Assembly (NCBI GenBank): GCA_964420285.1
Contig: CAYQTE010000009.1
Span: 37,673-101,672 of the forward strand
Reading direction: 5' to 3'
DNA from: CAYQTE01 sp964420285
GTDB lineage: Bacteria > Planctomycetota > Phycisphaerae > Tepidisphaerales > Tepidisphaeraceae
DNA length: 64,000 bases
The stretch's first letter is position 1. Each line of letters begins with the position of its first letter. Positions 7,071 through 16,400 of this stretch are shown one piece after another. The notes beneath the pieces were generated by a model. That model was not told the DNA's origin, made no database searches, and saw nothing but the letters and a program-made list of their open reading frames with translations. Made by a program: the position numbers and the translations under genes.

Positions 7071-9119
7071 TCAGGCCTTAAACTTCTCGACGGCCTGCTG
7101 CAGCTCCATGGACATCTTGGACAGCTCGGAGGCCGCCTTGGACGTGTTGGTTGCGCCCTCGGTGGTGCTCTTGGCCGCCGTGGCCACGCCGGTGATGTTC
7201 TGCGCGATTTCCGAACTGCCCTTGGCGGCTTCGGTGATGTTGCGCGTCATCTCGTTGGTGGTGGCGGTCTGTTCCTCCACCGCGCTGGCGATGGTGTTGG
7301 AGATGTCGTTGATCTGATTGATGATCGTGCTGATCTGCGCGATGGCCTCGACGGACTCCTTGGTGTCGGTGCGGATCGCATCAATCTTCTGGCTTATGTC
7401 CTCGGTGGCCTTGGCGGTCTCCTTGGCCAGTTCCTTGACCTCGTTGGCGACGACCGCGAATCCCTTGCCGGCCTCGCCGGCGCGGGCCGCTTCGATCGTC
7501 GCGTTCAGGGCCAGCAGGTTGGTCTGCTGGGCGATCGACGTGATCACCTTGATAACCTTGCCGATCTCGACCGAGCTTTCGCCCAGCTTGGCGACCGTGG
7601 TGTTGGTCTTCTCGGCCACCTTGACCGCGCTGGTGGCCACGCGGGCGCTCTCGGCGGCATTCTTGGCGATTTCCTTGATGCTCGCTGTCATCTCCTCGGC
7701 GCTGGTCGCCACGGTCTGCACGTTCTTGCTGACCTGTTCCGAAGCGGCCGACACCACGTTCGCCTGCGTGCTGGTCTCTTCGGCGTTGGCGGTCATCTGG
7801 GTGCTGACGGTCGTCAGTTCCTCGGCGGCCGTTGCCATCGACGTTGAGTTATTCGCCACCTTCTGGAGCAGAACCTGCAACTCTTCGCGGTGCTTGACCT
7901 GCGGCGTGACGTCGGTGGCGTACTTGACGACTTTGAACGCCTTGCCGTTGAGATCGAAAATCGGGTTGTACGAGGCCTGAATCCAGACCTCCTTGCCGCC
8001 CTTGCCGATGCGCTTGTATTCGGCCGCCTGGTACTTGCCGGCGTTGAGATCGGTCCAGAACTGCCGGTATTCGGCGCTGGAGCGGTAGCTGGGTTCCACG
8101 AACATGCTGTGGTGCTTGCCCTTGATCTCGTCAAGTTGATACCCCAGCACGCTCAGGAAATTCTCGTTGGCGGTGATGACCGTGCCGTCGAGATTGAATT
8201 CGATGACCGCCTGGGCCTTGCTGATCGCGGCAAGCTGGCCTTCGTAATCGGCGTTCTTCAGCTTGGTGGCGGTCACATCAATGGCGTACTTGACGACTTT
8301 GAACGGCCGGCCATTGAGATCGAAAATCGGGTTGTATGAGGCCTGAATCCAGACTTCCTTGCCGCCCTTGCCGATGCGCTTGTATTCGGCGGCCTGGAAC
8401 TTGCCGGCGTTGAGGTCAGCCCAGAACTGCTTGTATTGCGGACTGGAACGAAATGCCGGCTCAACGAACATGCTGTGGTGCTTGCCCTTGATCTCGTCAA
8501 GCTGATATCCCAGCACGGTAAGGAAGTTCTCATTGGCGGTGATGATCGTGCCGTCGAGGTTGAATTCGATAACGGCCTGGGCCTTGCTGATCGCGGCAAG
8601 CTGACCTTCGTAATCGGCGTTTTTCAGTTTCGTCGCGGTGATGTCGCTGGCGTATTTCACCACCTTGAACGGCTTGCCGCTGGGGTCGAGGATCGGGTTG
8701 TACGAGGCCTGGAGCCAGATTTCCTTGCCGCCCTTGCCGATGCGCTTGAATTCGCCGGCCACGTATTCGCCGTGGTTGAGCTTCGCCCAGAAATCCCGGT
8801 ACGCGGGGCTCTGCCGATAGGAATCTTCAACAAACATGCTGTGATGCTTGCCGGTGATCTCATCGAGGCGATAGCCGACGGCGCCCAGGAAATTGTCGTT
8901 GGCCGTGATGATGCTGCCGTCGAGATTGAACTCGATGACCGCCTGCGACTTGCCGATGGCGGCGACCTGCCCGGCCAGATCGGCGTGGACGGCGTCGCTC
9001 TCGGCCGTATTGTCCGAATCGCTCTCGAAGCGTTCGGGCGCCGGGGCGTCCAGGACGGCGGCGCCGCCGCGACTGGAGGAGCGGGTTCCGGCGGCGTTAC
9101 GATTGGCGTAGTTTCCCAT
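7071..9119 (-). CDS. Soluble methyl-accepting chemotaxis protein with three tandem PAS domains
   Basis: This 682-residue chemoreceptor has no membrane segment or signal peptide, so it is probably cytoplasmic. After a charged 50-residue leader come three near-identical PAS units of 122 residues each (about 53-174, 175-296, 297-412), all with AVIEFNLDG, GKHHSMFVE and GKGGKE. A methyl-accepting signalling domain follows, with the conserved hairpin tip QQTNLLALNATIEAARAGEAG and GFAVVANEVKELA. There is no C-terminal CheR/CheB tether pentapeptide. PAS domains of this type often bind small ligands or sense redox state; the ligand here is unknown. It sits between cheW and the downstream cheY, cheB and cheR genes. 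Confidence 0.92.
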   Translation of the reverse strand: MGNYANRNAAGTRSSSRGGAAVLDAPAPERFESDSDNTAESDAVHADLAGQVAAIGKSQAVIEFNLDGSIITANDNFLGAVGYRLDEITGKHHSMFVEDSYRQSPAYRDFWAKLNHGEYVAGEFKRIGKGGKEIWLQASYNPILDPSGKPFKVVKYASDITATKLKNADYEGQLAAISKAQAVIEFNLDGTIITANENFLTVLGYQLDEIKGKHHSMFVEPAFRSSPQYKQFWADLNAGKFQAAEYKRIGKGGKEVWIQASYNPIFDLNGRPFKVVKYAIDVTATKLKNADYEGQLAAISKAQAVIEFNLDGTVITANENFLSVLGYQLDEIKGKHHSMFVEPSYRSSAEYRQFWTDLNAGKYQAAEYKRIGKGGKEVWIQASYNPIFDLNGKAFKVVKYATDVTPQVKHREELQVLLQKVANNSTSMATAAEELTTVSTQMTANAEETSTQANVVSAASEQVSKNVQTVATSAEEMTASIKEIAKNAAESARVATSAVKVAEKTNTTVAKLGESSVEIGKVIKVITSIAQQTNLLALNATIEAARAGEAGKGFAVVANEVKELAKETAKATEDISQKIDAIRTDTKESVEAIAQISTIINQINDISNTIASAVEEQTATTNEMTRNITEAAKGSSEIAQNITGVATAAKSTTEGATNTSKAASELSKMSMELQQAVEKFKA

Positions 9120-9297
9120 GACTGTAGATCCTTTCGTGTCCGGCGCTAATCAATAGTGAGCGCCGTGACGTAATTCAGTTTTCCTGGCGCCACACAAGTG
9201 GGGCCGACTGTGTAATGGGTGTTCCGCAACGCGCGGTTCCCGTGTTTGACTTCTCTTCATGGCGAGAATCATCTCGCGCAGGTCGCCGGCGCCGCCC

Positions 9298-9738
9298 TCA
9301 CGCGGCAACGCCGCTCAGGCTGACCGCCTTCTCCGTGTCCATCACCAGCAGCAGCCGTTCCTTCAGCTTGTACACGCCGGAAATCAGCTCCCGCGCGATC
9401 CCCGACAGCGTCTCGGGCGGCCGCTCGAACGTGTCCGGCTCGACGTTCACCACGTCGCCGATCTCGTCCACCAGCAGGCTGACGGCTCCGTCGCCGGTGC
9501 GAACGACCACGTTCATCGGCAGGCTGCCGGCCGGTCGGTCGGCCAGTTCCAATCCGCGGCGAAGGTCGATGGCGGTGACAATCTGGCCGCGCAGGTTGAT
9601 CAGTCCCTTGATGACCGGGCTGGCCAGCGGTACGCGGGTCATTTCCTGGAAACGAATCACTTCCTGCACCTGCAACACTTCGATTCCGAAGTACAGGCCA
9701 TCCACCAGGAACGTGCAAAATTGGCGGTCTTCTGGCAT
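9298..9738 (-). CDS. cheW: CheW chemotaxis coupling protein
   Basis: This 146-residue protein is a single CheW domain (FCTFLVDGLYFGIEV, then VIKGLINLRGQIVTAIDLR, then SLLVDEIGDVV), which links the receptor to CheA. The start MPEDRQF is chosen because GGAGAA lies 5 bases upstream and it leaves 13 bases after the cheA stop; a start 14 codons earlier would overlap cheA. It lies between cheA and the PAS receptor gene. Confidence 0.93.
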   Translation of the reverse strand: MPEDRQFCTFLVDGLYFGIEVLQVQEVIRFQEMTRVPLASPVIKGLINLRGQIVTAIDLRRGLELADRPAGSLPMNVVVRTGDGAVSLLVDEIGDVVNVEPDTFERPPETLSGIARELISGVYKLKERLLLVMDTEKAVSLSGVAA

Positions 9739-9751
9739 GAGTATTCTCCGA

Positions 9752-12028
9752 TTAGGCGGCCTTGGCGTCGGCGTGTTCAATGGCTTGCGGCAAAATGGTG
9801 CGGATCACGCTCTCCACATCCAGCAGTTCCGTGACCTTCTTCTCGATCACGGCCGATCCCAGCACGCCCGGCCGGACGATCGTGCGCTGAACGTTCAGGC
9901 ACTCCTCAACAATGTCCATGATCCGATCGACCACCAGTCCGATGCTCACATCGTTCTTGGTGTAGACGATCACCTGGATGGTGTCGCCGGTCTGCATGTC
10001 CGGCTGGGTCGGCGACGCCAGGCGCAGCCGGGTGTCGGCCAGAGCCTCCGACAGCGAGATCAGCGGCATGATCTGCCCGCGGTATTGCATGACCGCCTGG
10101 CCGCCGCTGTGTTCGATGGCGCTGCGCGGGAATTCCTCGAGCCTGGCCACCAGCGAAAGGGGGATGGCCATGCGCCGCGTGTCGGATATGCGGAACAGGA
10201 GCATGGCCTGCCTGGATGTTCCGGCGTCCTTGGTTCGAGATTCCATTTCGTGAACCGAGCGGTCCTTGTTGTCGGACACCACGTTGGATTTCTGGGCCAG
10301 GCCCATCACGTCCAGAATCAGCGCCACACGGCCATCGCCCATGATGGTGGCGCCGGCAAATGTTGTCAGACCCTTGAAGAACTTGCCCAGCGGCTTGACG
10401 ACGATCTCCTCGGTGTCGTTGATCTCATCGACGACCAGTCCGAATTGCCGCTCATCAGCCTGCAGCACGACGATGTTCACCGTGCCGTCACCCTTCTTGT
10501 CGGCACTGTCAGTGCGGAGTTCCTTGTTCAGATAGACCAGCGGCAGGAGGTTCCCGCGCAGCCGATACACCGGCGTGCCGCGGATGCTCTCAACGCCCTT
10601 GCGGGCCTGCTCCGGTTCCAGACGCACCAGTTCCAGCAGGCTGACCTGCGGGATGGCAAAGCGATCGCCGCCGCTGGTGATAACCAGTGCGGGAATGATC
10701 GCCAGCGTCAGCGGAATCCGGATACGAAGGGTCGTGCCCTCGCCCAATTTGCTCTGCAGATCGACGGTCCCGCCGATCTTTTCAATATTGGTCTTGACCA
10801 CGTCCAGACCGACGCCGCGGCCCGAGACATTGGTGATCTTCTCGGCAGTGGAGAACCCCGGCAGGAACAGGAGGTTCAGGACTTCGCGCTCGGTCATCTT
10901 CGCGGCCTGCTCGGCGGAAACCAGGCCGCGCTCCATCGCCTTGGCCTTGACGCGGTCCAGCGGCACACCCCCGCCGTCGTCGATGATCTCGATATTGACC
11001 TGCCCGCCCTCGTGGAACGCGCGGAGATACAGGCGGCCTTCCTCTTTCTTGCCGGCGGTGCGCCGCCTTTCGGGCGTCTCGATGCCGTGATCCACGGAGT
11101 TGCGGATGATATGGGTGAGCGGATCCTTGATGGCCTCAATGATGGTCTTGTCCAGTTCGGTTTCGCGGCCTTCCATCTCGACGCGCACCTGCTTGCCGCA
11201 CAGTTGGGCCAGGTCGCGCACGATGCGGGGGAACTTGCTCCAGACATTGCCGATCGGCTGCATGCGCGTCTTCATCACGCCTTCCTGAAGCTCGGTTGTG
11301 ATGAGATTCAGCCGCTGCGTCGAGCCGGTGAGCGTGGCGCTTTCCAGCGTGGCGCTGAACTGGAGAATCTGGTTGCGGGCCAGAACCAGTTCACCCACCA
11401 AATTCATCAGTTTGTCGAGCAGCCCCACATCAACGCGAATGGCGCTGTTGGCCGAGCCCGACGCTGGCGAATCCGACGACTTGCCCGAATCTCCACCAGC
11501 AGCTTTGGCAATGGCAGCCGGCGCGTCCAGTTCGGCCTGCCCCGCGTGCTCATCCGGCGTCGGCGCTTCGGCCGGCGCGACCGGCGCTGCTGGCGCCACG
11601 GCGGCGGGAACGGCCGGCGCGGCCGGGGCGACGGCGCCCTGGGCGGCGTCCTTCAGCCGCGTGAGATTCGCAATGATCTTTGTGTAGTCGCCATTTCCCT
11701 CATTCCCGGCGCTTTCGATGCTGGCCAGAATCTCGCGGACGGCGTCGACCATCGCCAGCAATCCGCTGATGATGTCGCTGGTGGCTGTCATTTCCCCGTC
11801 GCGAAGCTTGCTCAGCAGGCTCTCACCGACATGGGTGACGGATTCCAGCTTGCTGAGGCCCAGGAACCCGCACGTACCCTTGATGGTGTGGATCGTGCGG
11901 AAAATGCTGGCCAGCCGGTCGCGCGCTGTCGCATCCTTCTCCAACGCCACAAAGTCCTGATCGAGCCGATCCAGATTCTCGGAACTCTCAACCAAAAACT
12001 CTTTCACCAGATCATCGAGTTCTGCCAT
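9752..12028 (-). CDS. cheA: CheA chemotaxis histidine kinase with a second C-terminal CheW domain
   Basis: This 758-residue kinase starts with an Hpt domain (phosphorylated His47 in FRTIHTIKGTCGFLG). An Ala/Pro-rich linker (about 130-200) takes the place of a recognisable P2 domain. Dimerisation (LLDKLMNLVGELVLARNQ) and HATPase domains follow (RNSVDHGIE, GRGVGLDVVK). Two CheW-like regions follow in series (about 480-610 and 630-755), where the usual CheA has one. It should phosphorylate the two CheY proteins and CheB. It is the first che gene in the transcription direction. Confidence 0.95.
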   Translation of the reverse strand: MAELDDLVKEFLVESSENLDRLDQDFVALEKDATARDRLASIFRTIHTIKGTCGFLGLSKLESVTHVGESLLSKLRDGEMTATSDIISGLLAMVDAVREILASIESAGNEGNGDYTKIIANLTRLKDAAQGAVAPAAPAVPAAVAPAAPVAPAEAPTPDEHAGQAELDAPAAIAKAAGGDSGKSSDSPASGSANSAIRVDVGLLDKLMNLVGELVLARNQILQFSATLESATLTGSTQRLNLITTELQEGVMKTRMQPIGNVWSKFPRIVRDLAQLCGKQVRVEMEGRETELDKTIIEAIKDPLTHIIRNSVDHGIETPERRRTAGKKEEGRLYLRAFHEGGQVNIEIIDDGGGVPLDRVKAKAMERGLVSAEQAAKMTEREVLNLLFLPGFSTAEKITNVSGRGVGLDVVKTNIEKIGGTVDLQSKLGEGTTLRIRIPLTLAIIPALVITSGGDRFAIPQVSLLELVRLEPEQARKGVESIRGTPVYRLRGNLLPLVYLNKELRTDSADKKGDGTVNIVVLQADERQFGLVVDEINDTEEIVVKPLGKFFKGLTTFAGATIMGDGRVALILDVMGLAQKSNVVSDNKDRSVHEMESRTKDAGTSRQAMLLFRISDTRRMAIPLSLVARLEEFPRSAIEHSGGQAVMQYRGQIMPLISLSEALADTRLRLASPTQPDMQTGDTIQVIVYTKNDVSIGLVVDRIMDIVEECLNVQRTIVRPGVLGSAVIEKKVTELLDVESVIRTILPQAIEHADAKAA

Positions 12029-12094
12029 GTTGCATTCCTCTTTAGGGAATTCAAACTCGGCGCCATCGCCGACCCGTTATCCGGACTTACAGCT

Positions 12095-12111
12095 TCGATT
12101 CTGCGAATCGA
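12095..12111. promoter_or_regulatory. Inverted repeat upstream of cheA (possible operator)
   Basis: A perfect 7-base inverted repeat, TCGATTC-TGC-GAATCGA, lies about 65 bases upstream of the cheA start and downstream of the LuxR-type regulator stop. It could be an operator or a short RNA hairpin. I see no convincing sigma-28 or sigma-70 promoter beside it. The regulatory reading is inference from position and symmetry. Confidence 0.35.
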
Positions 12112-12215
12112 CTTGGGGGGTCCGGCCGACCTTCCGGAGAAGACATCGACTGCGGCACAGGCACGTTAAATAGGATAAAGCGCTTACGAGAACGGCTTAC
12201 CCCCGGGAGCCGACA

Positions 12216-12839
12216 TCAGGCGGCATCGGCGTGCAGGGCGATCCGGACGGCTTCCGTTGCACTCGTGGCTTGCATCTTCTTCATCAGATGCCAGCGATGA
12301 ATGGCGACGGTCCGGATCGAAATATTCAGCATCATGGCCATTTGCTTGTTCGATTTGCCCGTGCAGAGCAGCCCCAGAACCTCGCGCTCGCGCTCGGTCA
12401 GTTCCGCCACGCGGCTCCTGGATGCGGCTTTCCCCAATTCCCGCTGACGGCGATCGGCATCGGCGGCCAGCGCCTCGCGCACCCGCGCCACCAACAGCCC
12501 CCGATCCACCGGCTTGATTAGAAAATCGTACGCTCCCAGCTTCATGCTGCGCACCGCCGTGACAACACTGGCAGCGGCCGTAACGGCGATTACCGGCATG
12601 GCAAGGCCTGGCCGGGTTCTTGTCCTCTCGAGTACATCCAGACCGCTCAGGCCGGGAAGCATCATGTCCAGAATCAGGATTGATGGGCCGCCCGGTCGCG
12701 CCTCCTCCAGAAACTCTTCACCGGATTCATACGACGCGTAATGCAGGCCGTCGGATTCAAGCATCAGCTCCAGCGAATGCCTGGCGGCCCAGTCATCGTC
12801 CAGGATGTAAACCGTGCGCTGACTGCTCATTGTGCTCAT
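12216..12839 (-). CDS. FixJ/NarL-type response regulator (receiver plus LuxR HTH)
   Basis: This 207-residue response regulator has an N-terminal receiver (acidic residues in ILDDDW, phosphoacceptor D58 in LILDMMLPG, Lys in LIKPV) and a C-terminal LuxR-type helix-turn-helix (LTEREREVLGLLCTGKSNKQ, then SIRTVAIHRWHLMKKM). FixJ-family proteins bind DNA when phosphorylated by a partner kinase; none is adjacent. The start MSTMSSQ is chosen because AAGG lies just upstream; longer starts add residues unlike a receiver. It is upstream of cheA on the same strand, 187 bases away, so it may regulate the cluster, but that is a guess. Confidence 0.88.
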   Translation of the reverse strand: MSTMSSQRTVYILDDDWAARHSLELMLESDGLHYASYESGEEFLEEARPGGPSILILDMMLPGLSGLDVLERTRTRPGLAMPVIAVTAAASVVTAVRSMKLGAYDFLIKPVDRGLLVARVREALAADADRRQRELGKAASRSRVAELTEREREVLGLLCTGKSNKQMAMMLNISIRTVAIHRWHLMKKMQATSATEAVRIALHADAA

Positions 12840-13294
12840 CACGCCTTGAGACGGCATCACGAGAATCGAGAATATTGAACGCTGTGCGGCGGCCCCGGCC
12901 TCTCTCGATCTAGGGCATATCTTTGCCTTTATCGACACACGTTCGTTGCGCCCGTCATGGTCATTTGTACTCATACGGCCGAATTCAGGCAGCGTTTCGC
13001 CAATGCGCAATCGCCGATCGATGGCTCATGAGACTCGCTGCGCGTTCCTGCTCGAACACTGCCCAGTCAGTCGATCCTCACGGTCAAGGCCAAACGGCGG
13101 GAACTTGCAGAAACGCATCGAGAAGGAGACCAGCGCCAAGCTGCGGACCGATATCAATCCCGCACTGGCAATCAGGGAAGCCCCGCTTGGGGCCCGGTCC
13201 GTTGACGCTGACGAGGCATTTTGGGTGACGCGAGTCGGTGGCACAAGGCTTATGCGCCAACGTCCATTCGACGTAAGGCCTTGTCATTACTCAT
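12840..13294. other. Intergenic stretch without a recognised gene
   Basis: The 455 bases between the LuxR-type regulator and tRNA-Arg hold only short frames that show no family features. One apparent frame on the plus strand reads through the complement of the tRNA and ends like a well-known tRNA mistranslation (..LAGVEPATF..). The regulator's promoter should lie in the left part, but I cannot place a convincing -35/-10 pair. Confidence 0.5.
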
Positions 13295-13368
<74 letters not shown>

Positions 13369-13391
13369 CAGCGACCGGCACGCGGGGAGGA

Positions 13392-13420
13392 ATCGTTACA
13401 GAGGTCGTGCGTGGTGTCAA
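13392..13420 (-). promoter_or_regulatory. Probable promoter of tRNA-Arg
   Basis: On the minus strand a perfect -35 hexamer TTGACA is followed after 17 bases by AACGAT (3 of 6 matches to TATAAT), about 25 bases before the tRNA 5' end. It sits just after the stop of the AsmA-like gene, so the tRNA could have its own promoter in addition to read-through. Confidence 0.45.
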
Positions 13421-13438
13421 GCGCGCCGGACCGGGCGT

Positions 13439-16400
13439 TCAGCGCGGAGCGCCGGTGAAAACCTGGTCGACGGTGGTGGTGACCGAATCGAGACTCGTGG
13501 CGGATACGCGCGGGGACTGGATCGTGCCATCGACGTGTATCTGGAGCATTTCATTGCGGGCACTTTGCAGGAGCGGGCCGACGACGGGAAGCGTGGGCCA
13601 GTTTGGATTGTTGGTTACGAAAGTCAGACTGACCTTTCGCGTGTCAAAATCGAGCGAGCCGCTGCCCTGCATGGTCATGCTGTTGCCGCGCAGGGCAATG
13701 TCCTCGATCGCGACGCGCTGGCCCTGGACGCTGTAGCGGGCAGTGGCCGACTCGAACGGGCTGTTGATCGGCAATGAAAGGTTCGTGATTTGCAACAGAC
13801 TCAATAACAGGGGAATGTGGTACATGTCCTTGCCGCTGACGGCCACGTCGCCCCGGCCGCGCCGCGTCGCGGGCTGCCCGGAGGTTCCTTCCAGCGTCAG
13901 GCTGGCGGTGAGCCGGCCCTTGATGTCCTTGTCGGCGCCCGGGGCAAGCTGCGCGACATCGGCGTTGCGCAACGCGAAATTCATGCTGTAGCGGCTGGGG
14001 CCGGAATCGGGATAGAAGATCGAGACGTCGCCGCCGAGGTCTCCATCGCAATAGGTGCCCTGGATGTGGCTAACCTGGATGGAGGAGGAATCGGCGGGCT
14101 TGGCGATGGCGGCGCGCACGGCGGTGGCGCTCTTGCCGCCGACAGTCAGCGCGTCGGCATTGATGTTGCCGGCCAGTTCATTGAGCTGGCCGCGGCGGAT
14201 TTTCCCGGAGAGATCAAACGCCCCTTTGGCGTGCGTCAGGGGAACACCCACATCGCCGCTTAGGCCATCAGCGCCAATGTGGACGGCGAAGTCGATATCC
14301 GGTCCGTTCATCGGCTGCGATGCGGGCTTGGTGGCGCCGGCTGGCTGGGAAGCCGTGGCCGCGCCGGCGGCGGCGGCCGGCCGATATGTGAGCTTCGAAA
14401 AATCCACGTTGATTTTCCCCTCGAGCGACAACGACCGAACCAGGGCCGTCAGATCGCTGGGCATCGCCTTGAGAAGCGAATCGTCAAGCGTCAGGTCGCT
14501 GGCGGAGAGGCGGACATCCCACGGCCCCAGTGCCAGCGTCGAGCCAGCGCCGCTGATCGCAATGTGCGAATCGCCGTGTCGCGCCGTGACCTTTTCGAGC
14601 GTCACCTGCGAGCCGGCCAGGGCGATCGAGCCTTGCACGTCGTCCAGGCGAAGCGGCACGGCCGCAGGAGTGACGCTCAGTTTTCGCGGATGGATGAGCA
14701 CCACAAAATTGTTCAGCGGGCCGGCGCCGCTGGCGGCAGGATTGCCGTGAACTTGCGCGCAGGAAAGATCGACATCGACCGTGCCGACGGGCTGGACCTG
14801 ATCCCACGCGGACTGGGCGGCGGCGGGAAGTCGCAGATACAGGTCGTGGTCGAGGTCAAGATTGACGGCCTGGGCGCGGATATCAAATTGTGGAGTTGCG
14901 CCGCCGAAACCGGCCGTGCCGGCGCCGGTGATGTGGGCCTGGCCGCGTTTGGCCTGGAAGTCAGTAATGGTGACGACCTGGGTCGTGGCGCGCAACTGGG
15001 CGGCGACGGAATCCATAAGCGGCTCGCCGCCGTCGGCACGCATGGCGGCGTCGTGCAGCGAGATCTTCACGTCGTAAGCAATATCAGGCTGAGTCGTGGC
15101 CGCGGCACTCGCGGCGACCGCCGGCTGCGTGGCGGCGGCGGATTTGCCGGCAAAAACATGGCTATCGACATCGACGCGACCAGTCAGGCCGATCTGCCCG
15201 GCCAACTGAGTTGCCGACGGCGGTAGCGTATTCAATAGATCGTGATCGATCGGGACATCGCGGCCGACGATGTACAGGTCGGGGCGAACACCAATCGGCG
15301 CAGATGCGGCCGGATCGGAGGAACCGGGCGGTGCATCCCAATCGACTCGGCCGGAGATGGCCAGGAGCGCATCGCCGTGCTGGACGTGGCCGTCAATATC
15401 GGCGTGGTTGCCGCTGAATGTCGCGGTGCCTCGAACATGTTGCAACGGGTAGGGAAAGCCTGAGAATGAGGCGTTCCCGTCGGTGAGCGTGACGGAGGTG
15501 ACGACGGTCCAAACCTGGTTGCCGCCGGGCGGGCAGTTAATCGAGCAGTTGAACGCGCCGGCAAACATCGGGCCATCGCCCAAGGGATGGAACATGGAGA
15601 AGGCCCGCCGGAATTCCGGGGCCATCGCGTCGCGCAGGGCGGGTTCATCGCTCATGCGGTCGCTCCAGACCCGGATGCTGGCGCCGGCGTGATCGTCGAG
15701 CGGACTGACGGCGCCGGCGATGTTGACGACCGTGTCGGCGTTGGGTCCGCCCTTGATGCCATTGCCTCTGACGTTGTCGATGACGACGCGATCCAATCCG
15801 CTGCCCGGGTCTTTGTCCAGCAGGATTCGTCCGCTGGCGTTTTGCACCGGATAGGGAAACTGATCGAAGACAAACTGGCCTTGGAGGACATTCAATTCGC
15901 CGCTGACAATCAGTGGCTTGGCCGGATCGACGCGCTGGACGCGGACGCGCGCATCGCAGGTTCCCTGGGGCCGGAGCATTTTATAGATATTCTGGATCGC
16001 CGGCGGCAGCCAGACCACATAGCGCGGCGAGGCGGGGACAAAGAAATTCTCGGTGGCGGGATTGGAAATGACCAGGTCCATTGGCGCATCGGGGGAATAT
16101 CCGCCAATGACGCCATCGACGGCCACGGCGTTCCCCTCGACCCGGCCGATGAGATTCCTGATCTGGATGCCGCGATCATCACTGAAAAGCAGCGTGCCGC
16201 TGACCTGAGAGAGTCGAATGGGCTGGGGTTTCCCGTCGGCCGCCACATCCGCCGGCGGCGTGATCCCGGTCAGCCTGGCCAAATCGTCAGGCGACTGGGG
16301 CGGCTGGCTGGCGTCGGGTCCAAGCCACTCCTGGGGGCTGACGGACATGGTGACATTGCTCATCGCCATTTCGACGCTGAACCGGGCCGGTGCGGGCCCC

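Noticed and set aside
9215..12169. A 984-residue open frame antisense to cheA and cheW
   Set aside because: It is the complement of strongly conserved CheA and CheW coding sequence; its composition (His, Gln, Asp-rich) and lack of any motif show it is a shadow of high-GC codon use.
13001..13294. Attachment site or integrated element next to tRNA-Arg
   Set aside because: No integrase gene and no direct repeat of the tRNA 3' end were seen in the neighbouring sequence.
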